The translations under genes and the position numbers were made by a program. 64,000 nt of DNA. It comes from Burkholderia sp. MS389 (lineage in GTDB: Bacteria; Pseudomonadota; Gammaproteobacteria; Burkholderiales; Burkholderiaceae). The DNA is taken from the NCBI RefSeq assembly GCF_016899425.1, contig NZ_CP045995.1, positions 2,852,001 through 2,916,000 of the forward strand. Reading direction: 5' to 3'. Position 1 is the first letter of the stretch. Each line of letters begins with the position of its first letter. Below the pieces are notes generated by a model. The model saw nothing but the letters and a program-made list of their open reading frames with translations. It did not search any database and had not been told where the DNA came from. This document shows positions 34,882-44,273 of this stretch, one piece after another.

Positions 34882-35076
34882 ATGTCGCGCATCTGCATCC
34901 CCATCGCCGAGCGGCGAGCTTCGTTCGCGCGACGCGTGTCGGTGTCGCTGCGGCAGGGCGAAACGCTCGGCATCGTCGGCGAATCGCGATCGGGGAAGTC
35001 GACGCTCGCAGTGGCGCTGCCCGGTGTCGTTTCTTCGCGTTCCATTGGGCGCGCGTCGTCAGGTTTGCCGTCGTGA
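34882..35076 (+). pseudogene. remnant of a peptide ABC transporter ATPase
   Basis: A 65-codon frame reading MSRICIPIAERRASFARR then VSVSLRQGETLGIVGESRSG and KSTLAVALPG. That is the Walker A region of Opp/Dpp-type ATP-binding subunits (usually GIVGESGSGKSTLA), with Arg for Gly in the loop. The Walker B, signature and most of the domain are missing; the frame ends 4 bp into the next gene. It is a decayed fragment, perhaps left by a deletion that placed the AadA-type gene here. Confidence 0.7.
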
Positions 35077-35864
35077 CCGACTTCATTCCGCATGAGATCG
35101 CCGCACAGCTCGCCGCCGCACGCGCCGTGATCGAGCGGCATCTCGGCGCGACGCTGCACGCGATCCACCTGTTCGGATCGGCGCTCGACGGCGGCCTGAA
35201 ACCGCGCAGCGACATCGATTTGCTGGTGACGGTAGCGGTACGCCCGGACGAAGCGCTGCGGCGCGCGCTGATGTCGGACCTGCTCGGCGTGTCTGCGCCG
35301 CCGGGTTGCAGCAGCGGCATGCGTGCGCTGGAGGTCACCGTCATCGCGCACGGCGACGTGGTGCCGTGGCGTCATCCCGCGCGACGCGAGTTGCAGTTCG
35401 GCGAGTGGCTGCGCGGCGATCTGGAAGCCGGCATCGTCGAGCCGCCGCTGATCGATCACGATCTGGCCATCCTGTTGACGAAGGCGCGACAGCACAGTGT
35501 CGCGCTGGTCGGGTCGCCCGCGAACGTATTGTTCGAGCCGGTGCCGGTGCGCGACTTCGTCGCCGCGCTGCTCGCGACCGTTGCGCAGTGGAAGGCCGAA
35601 CCCGACTGGCGTGGCGACGAGTGCAACATCGTGCTCGCGCTCGCGCGCATCTGGTACAGCGCCGCGACCGGCGGGATCGCACCGAAGGACGTCGCCGCGA
35701 CGTGGGTGCTGGCGCGTTTGCCGGACGCGCACCGGCCCGTTGTTGCGGCTGCGCGTGCTGCCTATGTCGATGGCGAGGCGGGCGCGGCGATTCTGTCGGC
35801 CGAGCCGCTGGCCGAATTCATCGGCTACGCGCGGCGCGCGATCGAGTCGATGTTGTCGGCGTAG
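35073..35864 (+). CDS. AadA-family aminoglycoside nucleotidyltransferase
   Basis: A 263-residue protein close in length and layout to AadA (streptomycin/spectinomycin 3''/9-adenylyltransferase). It has the nucleotidyltransferase motif HLFGSALDGG...RSDIDLLVTV (about residues 30-50), the acidic strand LEVTVI, and the AadA-specific WRHPARRELQFGEW, DLAILLTKARQHSVALVG and IWYSAATGGIAPKDVAA. Start GTG at 35073. Base composition matches the chromosome and no integron attC site or cassette structure is visible, so it looks like a resident gene, not a recent cassette. Drug phenotype cannot be stated. Confidence 0.9.
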   Translation: MTDFIPHEIAAQLAAARAVIERHLGATLHAIHLFGSALDGGLKPRSDIDLLVTVAVRPDEALRRALMSDLLGVSAPPGCSSGMRALEVTVIAHGDVVPWRHPARRELQFGEWLRGDLEAGIVEPPLIDHDLAILLTKARQHSVALVGSPANVLFEPVPVRDFVAALLATVAQWKAEPDWRGDECNIVLALARIWYSAATGGIAPKDVAATWVLARLPDAHRPVVAAARAAYVDGEAGAAILSAEPLAEFIGYARRAIESMLSA

Positions 35865-36018
35865 CGGCGGCCACCAACGAAGCACGTCAACGGCTTACGG
35901 CCCGCCTGCCACGGATAGCGAACCCGTTCGAGCCGTGTGCATGCGCGACCCGTCGAGCCGGGTGCGTGCAGACGGCGATCCGGCGCGGCATCGCGCATCC
36001 GCAGCCGGCCGCCTGTCG

Positions 36019-36492
36019 TCAGCCCGCGGTGCCCGCAAAGGCGGCCTTCAGCGCGGCGTCGTCGAACTTCGTCATCTGCATCATCGCGGCGGCCACGCGG
36101 CCCGCCTTGACCGTGTCGCGGTCGGCCATCATCGGGATGAGCGCTTCCGGAACGATCTGCCATGACACGCCGTAGCGATCCCTCAGCCAGCCGCAGCCGT
36201 CGGCCGTGCCGCCGTTGTCGAGCAGGGCGCTCCAGTAGCGGTCGAGTTCCGCCTGGTCCGCGCAGCTGACGAGCAGCGAGATCGAGTGATTGAACGCCTC
36301 CGTGCGCGGGTGGCTCATCGCAAAGAATGGCTGCCCGAACAGCTCGAATTCGACCATCCGCGTGCCGTCGGTGCCGGGCACGGCCGTGACGCGCACGATG
36401 CGCGAATCCGGAAAGATGCCGGCATAGAAGGCCGCGGCTTCTTCGGCTTCCGTCGAATACCAGAGGAAAGGCGTGATCTTCTGAATCGTCAT
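36019..36492 (-). CDS. PhnB-like VOC-superfamily protein
   Basis: A 157-residue protein of the glyoxalase/3-demethylubiquinone-9 methyltransferase-like (PhnB) group: ITPFLWYSTEAEEAAAFYAGIFPDS-type N-terminus, FNHSISLLVSC, and the closing GVSWQIVPEAL. AGGAG precedes the ATG. No specific reaction is established for this group. Confidence 0.88.
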   Translation of the reverse strand: MTIQKITPFLWYSTEAEEAAAFYAGIFPDSRIVRVTAVPGTDGTRMVEFELFGQPFFAMSHPRTEAFNHSISLLVSCADQAELDRYWSALLDNGGTADGCGWLRDRYGVSWQIVPEALIPMMADRDTVKAGRVAAAMMQMTKFDDAALKAAFAGTAG

Positions 36493-36795
36493 GACGAGTC
36501 TCCTGTCTGCATGGGTGCGGGGCAACCGTATGCCGCCATCGATACGACGGACGACGCCCGCCGAAATCGACACGCGGCGCAAACAAATCCTGCGTCGGTT
36601 AACCCGGGCGGCGCCGGCTGTGCGGATGATAGGCGCTCAACGGAGAAACGGCGACCTCTCCGGCCATCGGAAACGGGGTTGCGGGTGCATTGCAGCCGCC
36701 AGGCGCCGTTGCCGGCGCGCCGACCTGTGTCGGGTCCCGGCTCGGGGCGAGGCGGCCCTGCGGGCGATGTCGGCTCCGCCTGCCGGAGATGGACG
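36493..36795. other. gap upstream of the VOC gene, no gene seen
   Basis: About 300 bp between the PhnB-like gene start and the porin terminator. No convincing frame; promoter of the PhnB-like gene must lie in it. Confidence 0.4.
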
Positions 36796-36833
36796 AAAAA
36801 AAGCCAGCCGCGGCCGAAACCGGGGCTGGCTTT
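36796..36833 (-). terminator. terminator of the porin gene
   Basis: On the minus strand AAGCCAGCC/GGCTGGCTT with a GC-rich loop, then seven T. Confidence 0.9.
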
Positions 36834-36885
36834 CCAGGTCGGCGGCAAGGCGTCGGAGACGCCATGCACGCCGGATACTTCGTTT

Positions 36886-38043
36886 TTAGAACTTGTGACG
36901 CAGGCCGAGTGCGACCATTTCCTGGGACTTCGTGCCGGCGTAGCCGTACGAGCCGATCGACGCTTGCGCAGCTTGCGTCGTATTCGCGTCGACGCGTTGC
37001 GTGCCGCTTGCGTGCTGGTATGCGCCGACCAGGTAGACGTCCGTGCGCTTCGACAGCGAGTAATCCGCGCCGAGCGAAACCTGATGGTACTTCGCGTCCG
37101 TGTCGCCGCTCGCCTTCGTGTACGAGTAACCCAGACCCAGCAGCAGCGGCGGCGTGACCTGGTACGTCACGAACGCGCGGCCCGTATTGTACTTCTCGGT
37201 CGAACCGAAGCCCGACGATGCGTCCGGCTTGTACTGTGCGTTGCTGTAGCCGAGGCCGAGCGTGACCGGGCCGATTGCGTACTGGCCTGCGACTTGTGCG
37301 ATGCCGATCGACTTCGCCGTCACGTAACCCGAGTTGATCGGGCCGTCGACGATGTTGTCGGCCGTCGTCGACGTCCAATTGGTGCGCGAGCCTGCTGCCG
37401 GCGTCGGGTTGTTTGCGTAGAAGTAGCCAGCTGCAACACCAATCGGGCCGTTGTTGTAAGCGGCTGCGACCGACCACGTCTGACCCGAACCCGGCTTGCC
37501 AGCGACGCCGCTGAGACCGTACAGGCCTTCGAACTGGAAGCCACCCCAAACCGGCGAAGCGTACTTGATCGCGTTGCTGACGCGCAGGCTGTTGTCGTTG
37601 TTGTCGACGTCGCCCGGCGTTGCGAAGAAGCTGCCGAAGTAGTTGTCAGCCGTGACTGCTTGGACCAGGTCAACCACCGGGTCGTACTGGCGGCCCAGCG
37701 TCAGCGTGCCGTACTGGTTGCTTTCCAGGCCGACGTAAGCCTGGCGGTTGAAAATCGTGTTCGATGCGCTCAGCTTGCCCGTGCCCGGGTTGAAGCCGTT
37801 TTCAATCTGGAAGATTGCCTTCAGGCCACCGCCCAGATCTTCCGCACCCTTCAGGCCCCAACGGCTGCCTTGCAGGTTGCCCGACAGCATCTGCCACATG
37901 TTGTTGCCCGTGCCGTCATTGCCGTGAACATAGGCAATCGACGTGTCGATCACGCCGTACAGCGTCACGCTCGACTGAGCCTGAGCAGCACCAGCGGCGC
38001 CCAGCAGGGCGAGCGAGAGGGTCGAGAGAGCAAGTTTCTTCAT
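36886..38043 (-). CDS. outer-membrane general porin (OpcP/OmpC type)
   Basis: A 385-residue trimeric porin of the betaproteobacterial family. It has a signal peptide MKKLALSTLSLALLGAAGAA-QAQ, first strand SSVTLYGVIDTSIAY, the constriction-loop region after EDLGGGLKAIFQIENGF, and the C-terminal Phe (LGLRHKF) needed for outer-membrane assembly. Codon choice is less strictly G/C-ending than its neighbours, as in highly expressed Burkholderia porins. Single-gene unit with its own terminator. Confidence 0.95.
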   Translation of the reverse strand: MKKLALSTLSLALLGAAGAAQAQSSVTLYGVIDTSIAYVHGNDGTGNNMWQMLSGNLQGSRWGLKGAEDLGGGLKAIFQIENGFNPGTGKLSASNTIFNRQAYVGLESNQYGTLTLGRQYDPVVDLVQAVTADNYFGSFFATPGDVDNNDNSLRVSNAIKYASPVWGGFQFEGLYGLSGVAGKPGSGQTWSVAAAYNNGPIGVAAGYFYANNPTPAAGSRTNWTSTTADNIVDGPINSGYVTAKSIGIAQVAGQYAIGPVTLGLGYSNAQYKPDASSGFGSTEKYNTGRAFVTYQVTPPLLLGLGYSYTKASGDTDAKYHQVSLGADYSLSKRTDVYLVGAYQHASGTQRVDANTTQAAQASIGSYGYAGTKSQEMVALGLRHKF

Positions 38044-38462
38044 CGTTGAGTTTCTCCACGCAAGTGATTCATCGTTATTTGTTGCGGATTGGAGAATAGC
38101 TCAGTGCCATACACGCAAGAAAGCTCAAAAAATAAAGTGTCTCGAAAAGGTAACAGCGCCAAAAAGTCCATATAGATCAAGCACATCAGCAACTGTTCCT
38201 GTTTATGAAACAGTTGACAATTGCTGCGCCGCGATTGTTTCAATAGTTGATGCTGATGGCCGCAGATCCCTTGTTTTAGCCCGTTGCAGTAACGAAACGA
38301 GGGTGTGCAAACGTTTGCAGTTGCAGCTGGATGCATGTCGGCGTGCCACGCATGCGTCGACGCCGCGCGCATGCGCGGCGGGACGACGGGGTTGCAAAGG
38401 GGAGAGGCGTGTGCCGGGCCCGCGCGAGACCGATGCGCGGCCGCTTGCAGAGGGCGGGTGAA
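38044..38462. other. porin upstream region with inverted repeat
   Basis: AT-rich 5' region of the porin gene. CAACTGTT (38190-38197) and AACAGTTG (38209-38216) form a perfect 8-bp inverted repeat, nested within CAGCAA/TTGCTG (38187-38192 and 38221-38226). It may be an operator or leader element for porin control. The remainder (38300-38460) is GC-rich with no gene. Confidence 0.5.
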
Positions 38463-39407
38463 TCAGTCGTCGCGCGGGCGATCGTCGGCGTGACCGGGTT
38501 GAACTGCCTGAGCGGACGCGGCCGGCGCCGGATGCTCGGCCGGCCGATGCGCGTCGCCGCGGGCCGCCGCGAATTCCGCGCCGAGCAGCAGCACGATCGC
38601 GGAGAAGTACAGCCACATCAGCAGGACCGCGAACGATCCGGCCGCGCCGAACGCACTCGCGGTGCCCGCATGCGCGAGATACAGCGCGAACAGCTTCTTG
38701 CCGCCGGAGAACAGGATCGCGGACACGATGCCGCCGATCGCGGCGTCGCGCCACGCGACGCGCGCATCCGGCAGGAATTTCATCAGCGACGCGAACGCGG
38801 CCGCGAGCACCGCGATGCCGACGAAGAACTGGATGAGGTTCGTGACGACCACGTATGGCGAATCGCCGAGCAGCCAGGTGCCGACGAAGGTGATCGCGGT
38901 GTCGAGCACGAGCGACACGATCAGCAGGAATGCCACGCCCAGCACGAGCCCGAACGAAATCAGCCGCACGCGCACGAGGCCGAGCATGCTCGACCAGCGG
39001 CTTTCGGTGGCCGGCCAGATCACGCTGAGCGCGGCGCTGAGCGACGCGAACGTGGCCGACGCGCCGATCGCGAGCGCGGCGAACGAGATCAGCGTGGCGA
39101 GGCCGCCGCGTTGGCCCGCGCGGTGCGCGTTCTGCACGATCGTCTGGATGCTGGCCGCCGCGTCGTCCCCGATCAACTGGTGCGCCTGTTCGAACACCTG
39201 GCCGCGCGCGGCGTCGTCGCCGTAGAACCAGCCGGCCACCGCGATCACCATCACGAGGGTCGGCGCGAGCGAGAACGCGGAGAAAAACGCGATGCCCGCG
39301 GCCATCGCGGAGCAGCGGTCGGACGAAAAGCGCTTGAACGCGGTGAGGGCCCAGTTGGCCTGCTGCTGGGCGAGACGGGTGGCTTCGGAAGTGATCTGTC
39401 GTTTCAT
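38463..39407 (-). CDS. YihY/BrkB-family inner-membrane protein
   Basis: A 314-residue membrane protein with six hydrophobic segments and the family pattern: FSSDRCSAMAAGIAFFSAFS, LISFAALAIGASATFASL, and VAWRDAAIGGIVSAILF. Once annotated as ribonuclease BN, the family is now regarded as membrane proteins of uncertain, possibly transport-linked, function. The start MKRQITSEATR was chosen by conservation; the frame stays open upstream across the fdoG promoter. Confidence 0.9.
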   Translation of the reverse strand: MKRQITSEATRLAQQQANWALTAFKRFSSDRCSAMAAGIAFFSAFSLAPTLVMVIAVAGWFYGDDAARGQVFEQAHQLIGDDAAASIQTIVQNAHRAGQRGGLATLISFAALAIGASATFASLSAALSVIWPATESRWSSMLGLVRVRLISFGLVLGVAFLLIVSLVLDTAITFVGTWLLGDSPYVVVTNLIQFFVGIAVLAAAFASLMKFLPDARVAWRDAAIGGIVSAILFSGGKKLFALYLAHAGTASAFGAAGSFAVLLMWLYFSAIVLLLGAEFAAARGDAHRPAEHPAPAASAQAVQPGHADDRPRDD

Positions 39408-39443
39408 GACGGTTCGGTTGCGCGCGGAACGCGGATCATCGCG

Positions 39444-39518
39444 GGTTGGTCGCAGGTTGGTCGGACAAATCGGTATTGATCCGAGGATTCGATCAGAGTT
39501 GCCTGAACTGTCTATAAT
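39444..39518 (+). promoter_or_regulatory. fdoG promoter region with direct repeats
   Basis: A perfect -10 box TATAAT (39513-39518) lies 44 bp before the fdoG ATG, with no good -35 at the usual spacing. Upstream are two direct repeats GGTTGGTCG (39444-39452 and 39455-39463), 11 bp apart, i.e. one helical turn. The poor -35 plus phased repeats suggests an activator-dependent promoter. Confidence 0.5.
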
Positions 39519-39561
39519 TCCTTTCAGTCGTACCCCACCCCACAATAACGCCGAGACCGCC

Positions 39562-42500
39562 ATGCTACAAATGTCCCGGCGCCAGTTCCTGAAGGTGACC
39601 GCCACGTCGCTTGCCGGATCGAGTCTTGCCCTGATGGGCTTTTCTCCGTCCGAAGCGCTGGCCGAAGTCCGACAGTACAAACTGGCGCGCACCGTCGAAA
39701 CGCGCAACACCTGTCCTTACTGTTCAGTAGGTTGCGGCATCCTGATGTACAGCCTCGGCGACGGCGCGAAAAACGCGCAGCCGAGCATCATCCATATCGA
39801 AGGCGATCCCGACCACCCGGTCAATCGCGGCACGCTGTGCCCGAAGGGCGCGAGCCTGATCGACTTCATCCACAGCCCGAACCGCCTGACGCACCCCGAG
39901 TATCGTGCGCCCGGCTCGGACAAGTGGGAACCCATCTCGTGGAACGACGCGCTCGACCGCATCGCGAAGCTGATGAAGGCCGACCGCGACGCGAACTTCG
40001 TCGAGACGGCCGAAGACGGCGCGAAGGTCAACCGCTGGCTCACGACGGGCATGCTGGCCGCGTCGGCGGGCAGCAACGAGGTCGGCTACCTGACGCACAA
40101 GACCATCCGCAGTCTCGGGATGCTCGCATTCGACAATCAGGCGCGTGTCTGACATGGCCCGACGGTGGCAGGTCTTGCCCCGACGTTTGGCCGTGGAGCG
40201 ATGACGAACCATTGGGTCGACATCAAGAACGCGGACGTGATTCTCGTGATGGGCGGCAATGCAGCCGAGGCCCATCCGTGCGGTTTCAAGTGGGTAACGG
40301 AGGCGAAGGCGCACCGCAAGGCGCGGCTGATCGTCGTCGACCCGCGCTTCACGCGTACGGCCTCGGTGGCCGATTACTACGCGCCGATCCGCACCGGCAC
40401 CGACATCGTCTTCCTGGGCGGCGTCATCAACTATCTGCTGACGAACGACAAGATCCAGCATGAGTACGTGAAGAACTACACGGACTTCTCGTTCATCGTG
40501 CGCGAGGATTTCGCGTTCAACGACGGCATCTATTCCGGCTACGACGCCGAGAAGCACGCGTACCCGGACAAATCGAGCTGGGACTACGAGCGCGGCGACG
40601 ACGGTTTCGTCAAGGTCGACCCGACGCTGCAGCATCCGCGCTGCGTCTACAACCTGCTGAAGCAGCACTACGCGCGCTATACGGCGGAGAGGGTCCAGCA
40701 GGTCTGCGGCACGCCGAAGGACAAATTCCTGAAGGTGTGCGAGATGCTCGCGACCACGGCCGTTCCCGGCCGCGCCGGCACGGTGCTGTACGCGCTCGGC
40801 TGGACGCACCACTCGATCGGCGCGCAGATCATCCGCACCGGCGCGATGGTGCAGCTGCTGCTCGGCAACATCGGCATCGCCGGCGGCGGGATGAACGCGC
40901 TGCGCGGTCACTCGAACATCCAGGGGCTGACCGACCTCGGGCTGATGTCGAACCTGCTGCCGGGCTACATGACGCTGCCGATGCAGGCCGAGCAGGACTT
41001 CGACGCGTACATCAAGAAGCGCGTGCAGGAACCGCTGCGGCCGAACCAGCTCAGCTACTGGAAGAACTACAAGGCATTCCACGTCAGCTTCATGAAGTCG
41101 TGGTGGGGCGATGCGGCCACCGCCGAGAACAACTGGGCGTACGACTACCTGCCGAAGCTGGACAAGCAGTACGACCTGCTGCAGGCGATCGAGCTGATGA
41201 ATGCCGGCAAGATGAACGGCTACATCTGCCAGGGCTTCAATCCGCTCGCGGCGGCGCCGTCGAAGGTGAAGACGGCGGCGGGCCTCGCGAAGCTGAAGTG
41301 GCTCGTGATCATGGATCCGCTCGCGACCGAGACGTCCGAGTTCTGGAAGCATCACGGCGACTACAACGACGTCGATGCGTCGAAGATCCAGACCGAGGTG
41401 TTCCGCCTGCCGACCACCTGCTTCGCGGAGGAAAACGGCTCGCTCGTCAGTTCGAGCCGCGTGCTGCAGTGGCACTGGAAGGGCGCGGAGCCGCCGGGCG
41501 AAGCGAGGAGCGACCTCGAGATCATGTCGGGGCTGTTCCTGCGCATGCGCAAGCTGTACCAGAAGGACGGCGGCAAGTACCCGGACCCGATCGTGAACCT
41601 GACCTGGCCGTACGCGAACCCGGAAAGCCCGACGCCCGAAGAACTGGCGATGGAGTTCAACGGGAAGGCGCTCGCCGATCTGCCCGATCCGAAGGACCCG
41701 GCGAAGACGCTCGTGAAGAAGGGCGAGCAGCTCGCCGCGTTCGCGCAACTGAAGGACGACGGCACGACCGCGAGCGGCTGCTGGATCTTCTGCGGCGCGT
41801 GGACGCAGGCCGGCAACCAGATGGGGCGGCGCGACAACTCGGACCCGACCGGCATCGGCCAGACGCTGAACTGGGCGTGGGCATGGCCCGCGAACCGGCG
41901 GATCCTGTACAACCGCGCGTCGTGCGACGTCGCCGGCAAGCCGTTCGACCCGACCCGCAAGCTGATCGGCTGGAACGGCAGCGCGTGGAAGGGCGCCGAC
42001 GTGCCGGACTTCAAGGCCGACGAACCGCCCGAAAACGGGATGGCGCCGTTCATCATGAACCCGGAAGGCGTCGCGCGCTTCTTCGCCCGCGCGGGGATGA
42101 ACGAAGGTCCGTTCCCCGAGCACTACGAGCCGTTCGAGACGCCGCTCGCGGCGAACCCGCTGCACCCGAACAACCCGCTGGCGCTGAACAACCCGGCCGC
42201 CCGCGTGTTCCCGGACGATCGTGCGTCGTTCGGCAAGGTGGCGGACTTCCCGCACGTGGCGACCACGTACCGGCTGACCGAGCATTTCCACTACTGGACC
42301 AAGCATGCGCGGCTGAACTCGATCATCCAGCCCGAGCAATTCGTCGAGATTGGCGAAGACCTCGCGAAGGAAGTCGGCGTCGCGCATGGCGAGCGCGTGA
42401 AGGTGTCGTCCAAGCGCGGCTACATCATCGCGGTCGCCCTCGTCACGAAGCGGATCAAGCCGCTGACGGTCGACGGCAAGAAGGTCCAGACGGTCGGCGT

Positions 42501-42633
42501 CCCGTTGCACTGGGGCTTCAAGGGCCTGACGAAGCCCGGCTATCTCGCCAATACCCTGACTCCGTCCGTGGGCGACGGCAACTCCTATACACCGGAATTC
42601 AAGTCGTTCCTGGTGAAGGTCGAAAAGGCGTAA
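39562..42633 (+). CDS. fdoG: formate dehydrogenase major subunit, selenocysteine-containing
   Basis: A 1023-residue molybdopterin enzyme subunit that oxidises formate. It has a twin-arginine signal (SRRQFLKV) for export, [4Fe-4S] cysteines in NTCPYCSVGCG and GTLCPKGA, and an in-frame TGA (40150-40152) read as selenocysteine at residue 197 in NQARV-U-HGPTVAGLAPTFG, the position found in E. coli FdnG (Sec196). The TGA is followed by a SECIS hairpin, and the frame stays conserved throughout, so this is recoding and not a pseudogene. Forms a complex with FdoH and FdoI in the following genes. Confidence 0.97.
40150..40192 (+). promoter_or_regulatory. bacterial SECIS element in fdoG
   Basis: Directly after the TGA codon. 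An apical stem GGCA/TGCC (40167-40170 with 40176-40179) carries the loop GGTCT (40171-40175), the SelB-recognised GGUCU of E. coli fdhF/fdnG SECIS hairpins. GGCC/GGCC (40156-40159 with 40189-40192) can close the base. Confidence 0.93.
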
Positions 42634-42643
42634 GGGGAAAGAG

Positions 42644-43558
42644 ATGGCATTGCAATCGCTGGATATCAAGCGGGTCTCGGCCACCACGACGCCACCGCCC
42701 ACGGTGCGCGAACCGGTGACCGGGAGCGTCGCGAAGCTGATCGACGTATCGAAGTGCATCGGCTGCAAGGCATGCCAGACGGCATGCATGGAGTGGAACG
42801 ACCTGCGCGACGAGGTCGGCACCAACGTCGGCGTGTACGACAACCCGGCCGACCTGACCGAGCATTCGTGGACGGTCATGCGGTTCTCTGAATACGAGAA
42901 CCCGGCGGGCGACCTCGAGTGGCTGATCCGCAAGGACGGCTGCATGCACTGCGAGGATCCGGGCTGCCTGAAGGCGTGTCCGTCGCCGGGCGCGATCGTG
43001 CAGTACAACAACGGGATCGTCGATTTCCACGAGGAGAACTGCATCGGTTGCGGCTACTGCGTGACCGGTTGCCCGTTCAACGTGCCGCGGATCTCGAAGA
43101 AGGATCATCGCGCATACAAGTGCACGCTCTGTTCCGACCGCGTCGCGGTCGGCCAGGAACCGGCCTGCGTGAAGACCTGCCCGACGGGCGCGATCGTGTT
43201 CGGCACCAAGGAGGACATGAAGCAGCACGCGGCCGAGCGGATCGAGGACCTGAAGGAGCGCGGCTTCGAGCATGCGGGGCTGTACGACCCGCAAGGCGTG
43301 GGCGGCACGCACGTGATGTACGTGCTGCACCATGCGGACAAACCGTCGCTGTATCACGGGCTGCCCGACAACCCGTCGATCAGCCCGATGGTGAAGCTGT
43401 GGAAGGGCATCGCGAAGCCGCTGGCGGTGGCCGGCCTCGCGCTGACCGCGCTGGCCGGCTTCTTCCACTACACGCGGGTCGGTCCGAACGAGGTCACCGA
43501 CGACGAGGAAGCCGCCGCTCGCGACGAAGCGCGACGCATCAAGGAGGACGCGAAATGA
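42644..43558 (+). CDS. fdoH: formate dehydrogenase iron-sulfur subunit
   Basis: A 304-residue electron-transfer subunit with four [4Fe-4S] ferredoxin motifs: CIGCKACQTAC, CMHCEDPGCLKAC, CIGCGYCVTGC and CTLCSDRVAVGQEPACVKTC. A single C-terminal transmembrane helix (LAVAGLALTALAGFFHY) anchors it. It passes electrons from FdoG to the cytochrome b subunit. 10 bp after fdoG; its stop overlaps fdoI. Confidence 0.97.
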   Translation: MALQSLDIKRVSATTTPPPTVREPVTGSVAKLIDVSKCIGCKACQTACMEWNDLRDEVGTNVGVYDNPADLTEHSWTVMRFSEYENPAGDLEWLIRKDGCMHCEDPGCLKACPSPGAIVQYNNGIVDFHEENCIGCGYCVTGCPFNVPRISKKDHRAYKCTLCSDRVAVGQEPACVKTCPTGAIVFGTKEDMKQHAAERIEDLKERGFEHAGLYDPQGVGGTHVMYVLHHADKPSLYHGLPDNPSISPMVKLWKGIAKPLAVAGLALTALAGFFHYTRVGPNEVTDDEEAAARDEARRIKEDAK

Positions 43559-44181
43559 ACCACGACGACCCCAACCTGATCGTCCGCTACACGCCGAACG
43601 AGCGCACGAACCACTGGATCACCGCGATCACGTTCGTGCTGCTCGCGTTGTCCGGGCTCGCGCTGTTCCATCCGTCGATGTTCTGGCTGACCGCGCTGTT
43701 CGGCGGCGGCCAGTGGACGCGGATCCTGCATCCGTTCGTCGGCCTCGTGATGTTCGTGTCGTTCGCGATTCTCGTGGTGCGCTTCTGGCACCACAATGCG
43801 CTCGACGCGGACGACCGGCAGTGGCTCAGGCAGATCGGCGACGTGCTGACCAACCAGGAAGACAAGCTGCCGCCGGTCGGGCGCTATAACGCCGGACAGA
43901 AGCTGCTATTCTTCACGCTGGTGGCCTGCCTGCTGCTGCTTCTGCTATCGGGCATCGTGATCTGGCGGCGCTACTTCTCGTTCTACTTCCCGATCGGGGT
44001 GATCCGCGCGGCCGCTGTCGTGCATGCCGTGGCGGCCTTCGTGCTGATCGCGAGCATCATCGTGCACATTTACGCGGCGTTGTGGGTGAAGGGTTCGATC
44101 GGCGCGATGGTGCGCGGCACCGTCACGCTGGGCTGGGCCCGCAAGCATCACCCGAAGTGGTTCCGTGAAAGCGTGAAGTAA
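43555..44181 (+). CDS. fdoI: formate dehydrogenase cytochrome b556 subunit
   Basis: A 208-residue membrane subunit with four helices and conserved haem-ligand histidines (for example in ERTNHWITA, RILHPFVG, AAVVHAVAAF and SIIVHIYAAL). It hands electrons to quinone. The ATGA overlap with fdoH and AAGGAGG upstream fix the start. Confidence 0.96.
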   Translation: MNHDDPNLIVRYTPNERTNHWITAITFVLLALSGLALFHPSMFWLTALFGGGQWTRILHPFVGLVMFVSFAILVVRFWHHNALDADDRQWLRQIGDVLTNQEDKLPPVGRYNAGQKLLFFTLVACLLLLLLSGIVIWRRYFSFYFPIGVIRAAAVVHAVAAFVLIASIIVHIYAALWVKGSIGAMVRGTVTLGWARKHHPKWFRESVK

Positions 44182-44273
44182 CGCAGCGGAGCGGGGCGGT
44201 ACGCCGATTGCGGCGTGCTGTTCCGCCAACCGTCGGAATCGCCTGAGAGCGCCGATTCGTCGGCGCTTAGTTT

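Noticed and set aside
40150..40152. In-frame TGA splitting fdoG into two pieces, suggesting a pseudogene
   Set aside because: TGA is at the known Sec position, is followed by a SECIS hairpin, and selA, selB and selC are adjacent, so it is recoded.
39724..43044. 1106-codon open frame on the minus strand across fdoG
   Set aside because: Antisense to the formate dehydrogenase genes; composition typical of a high-GC shadow.
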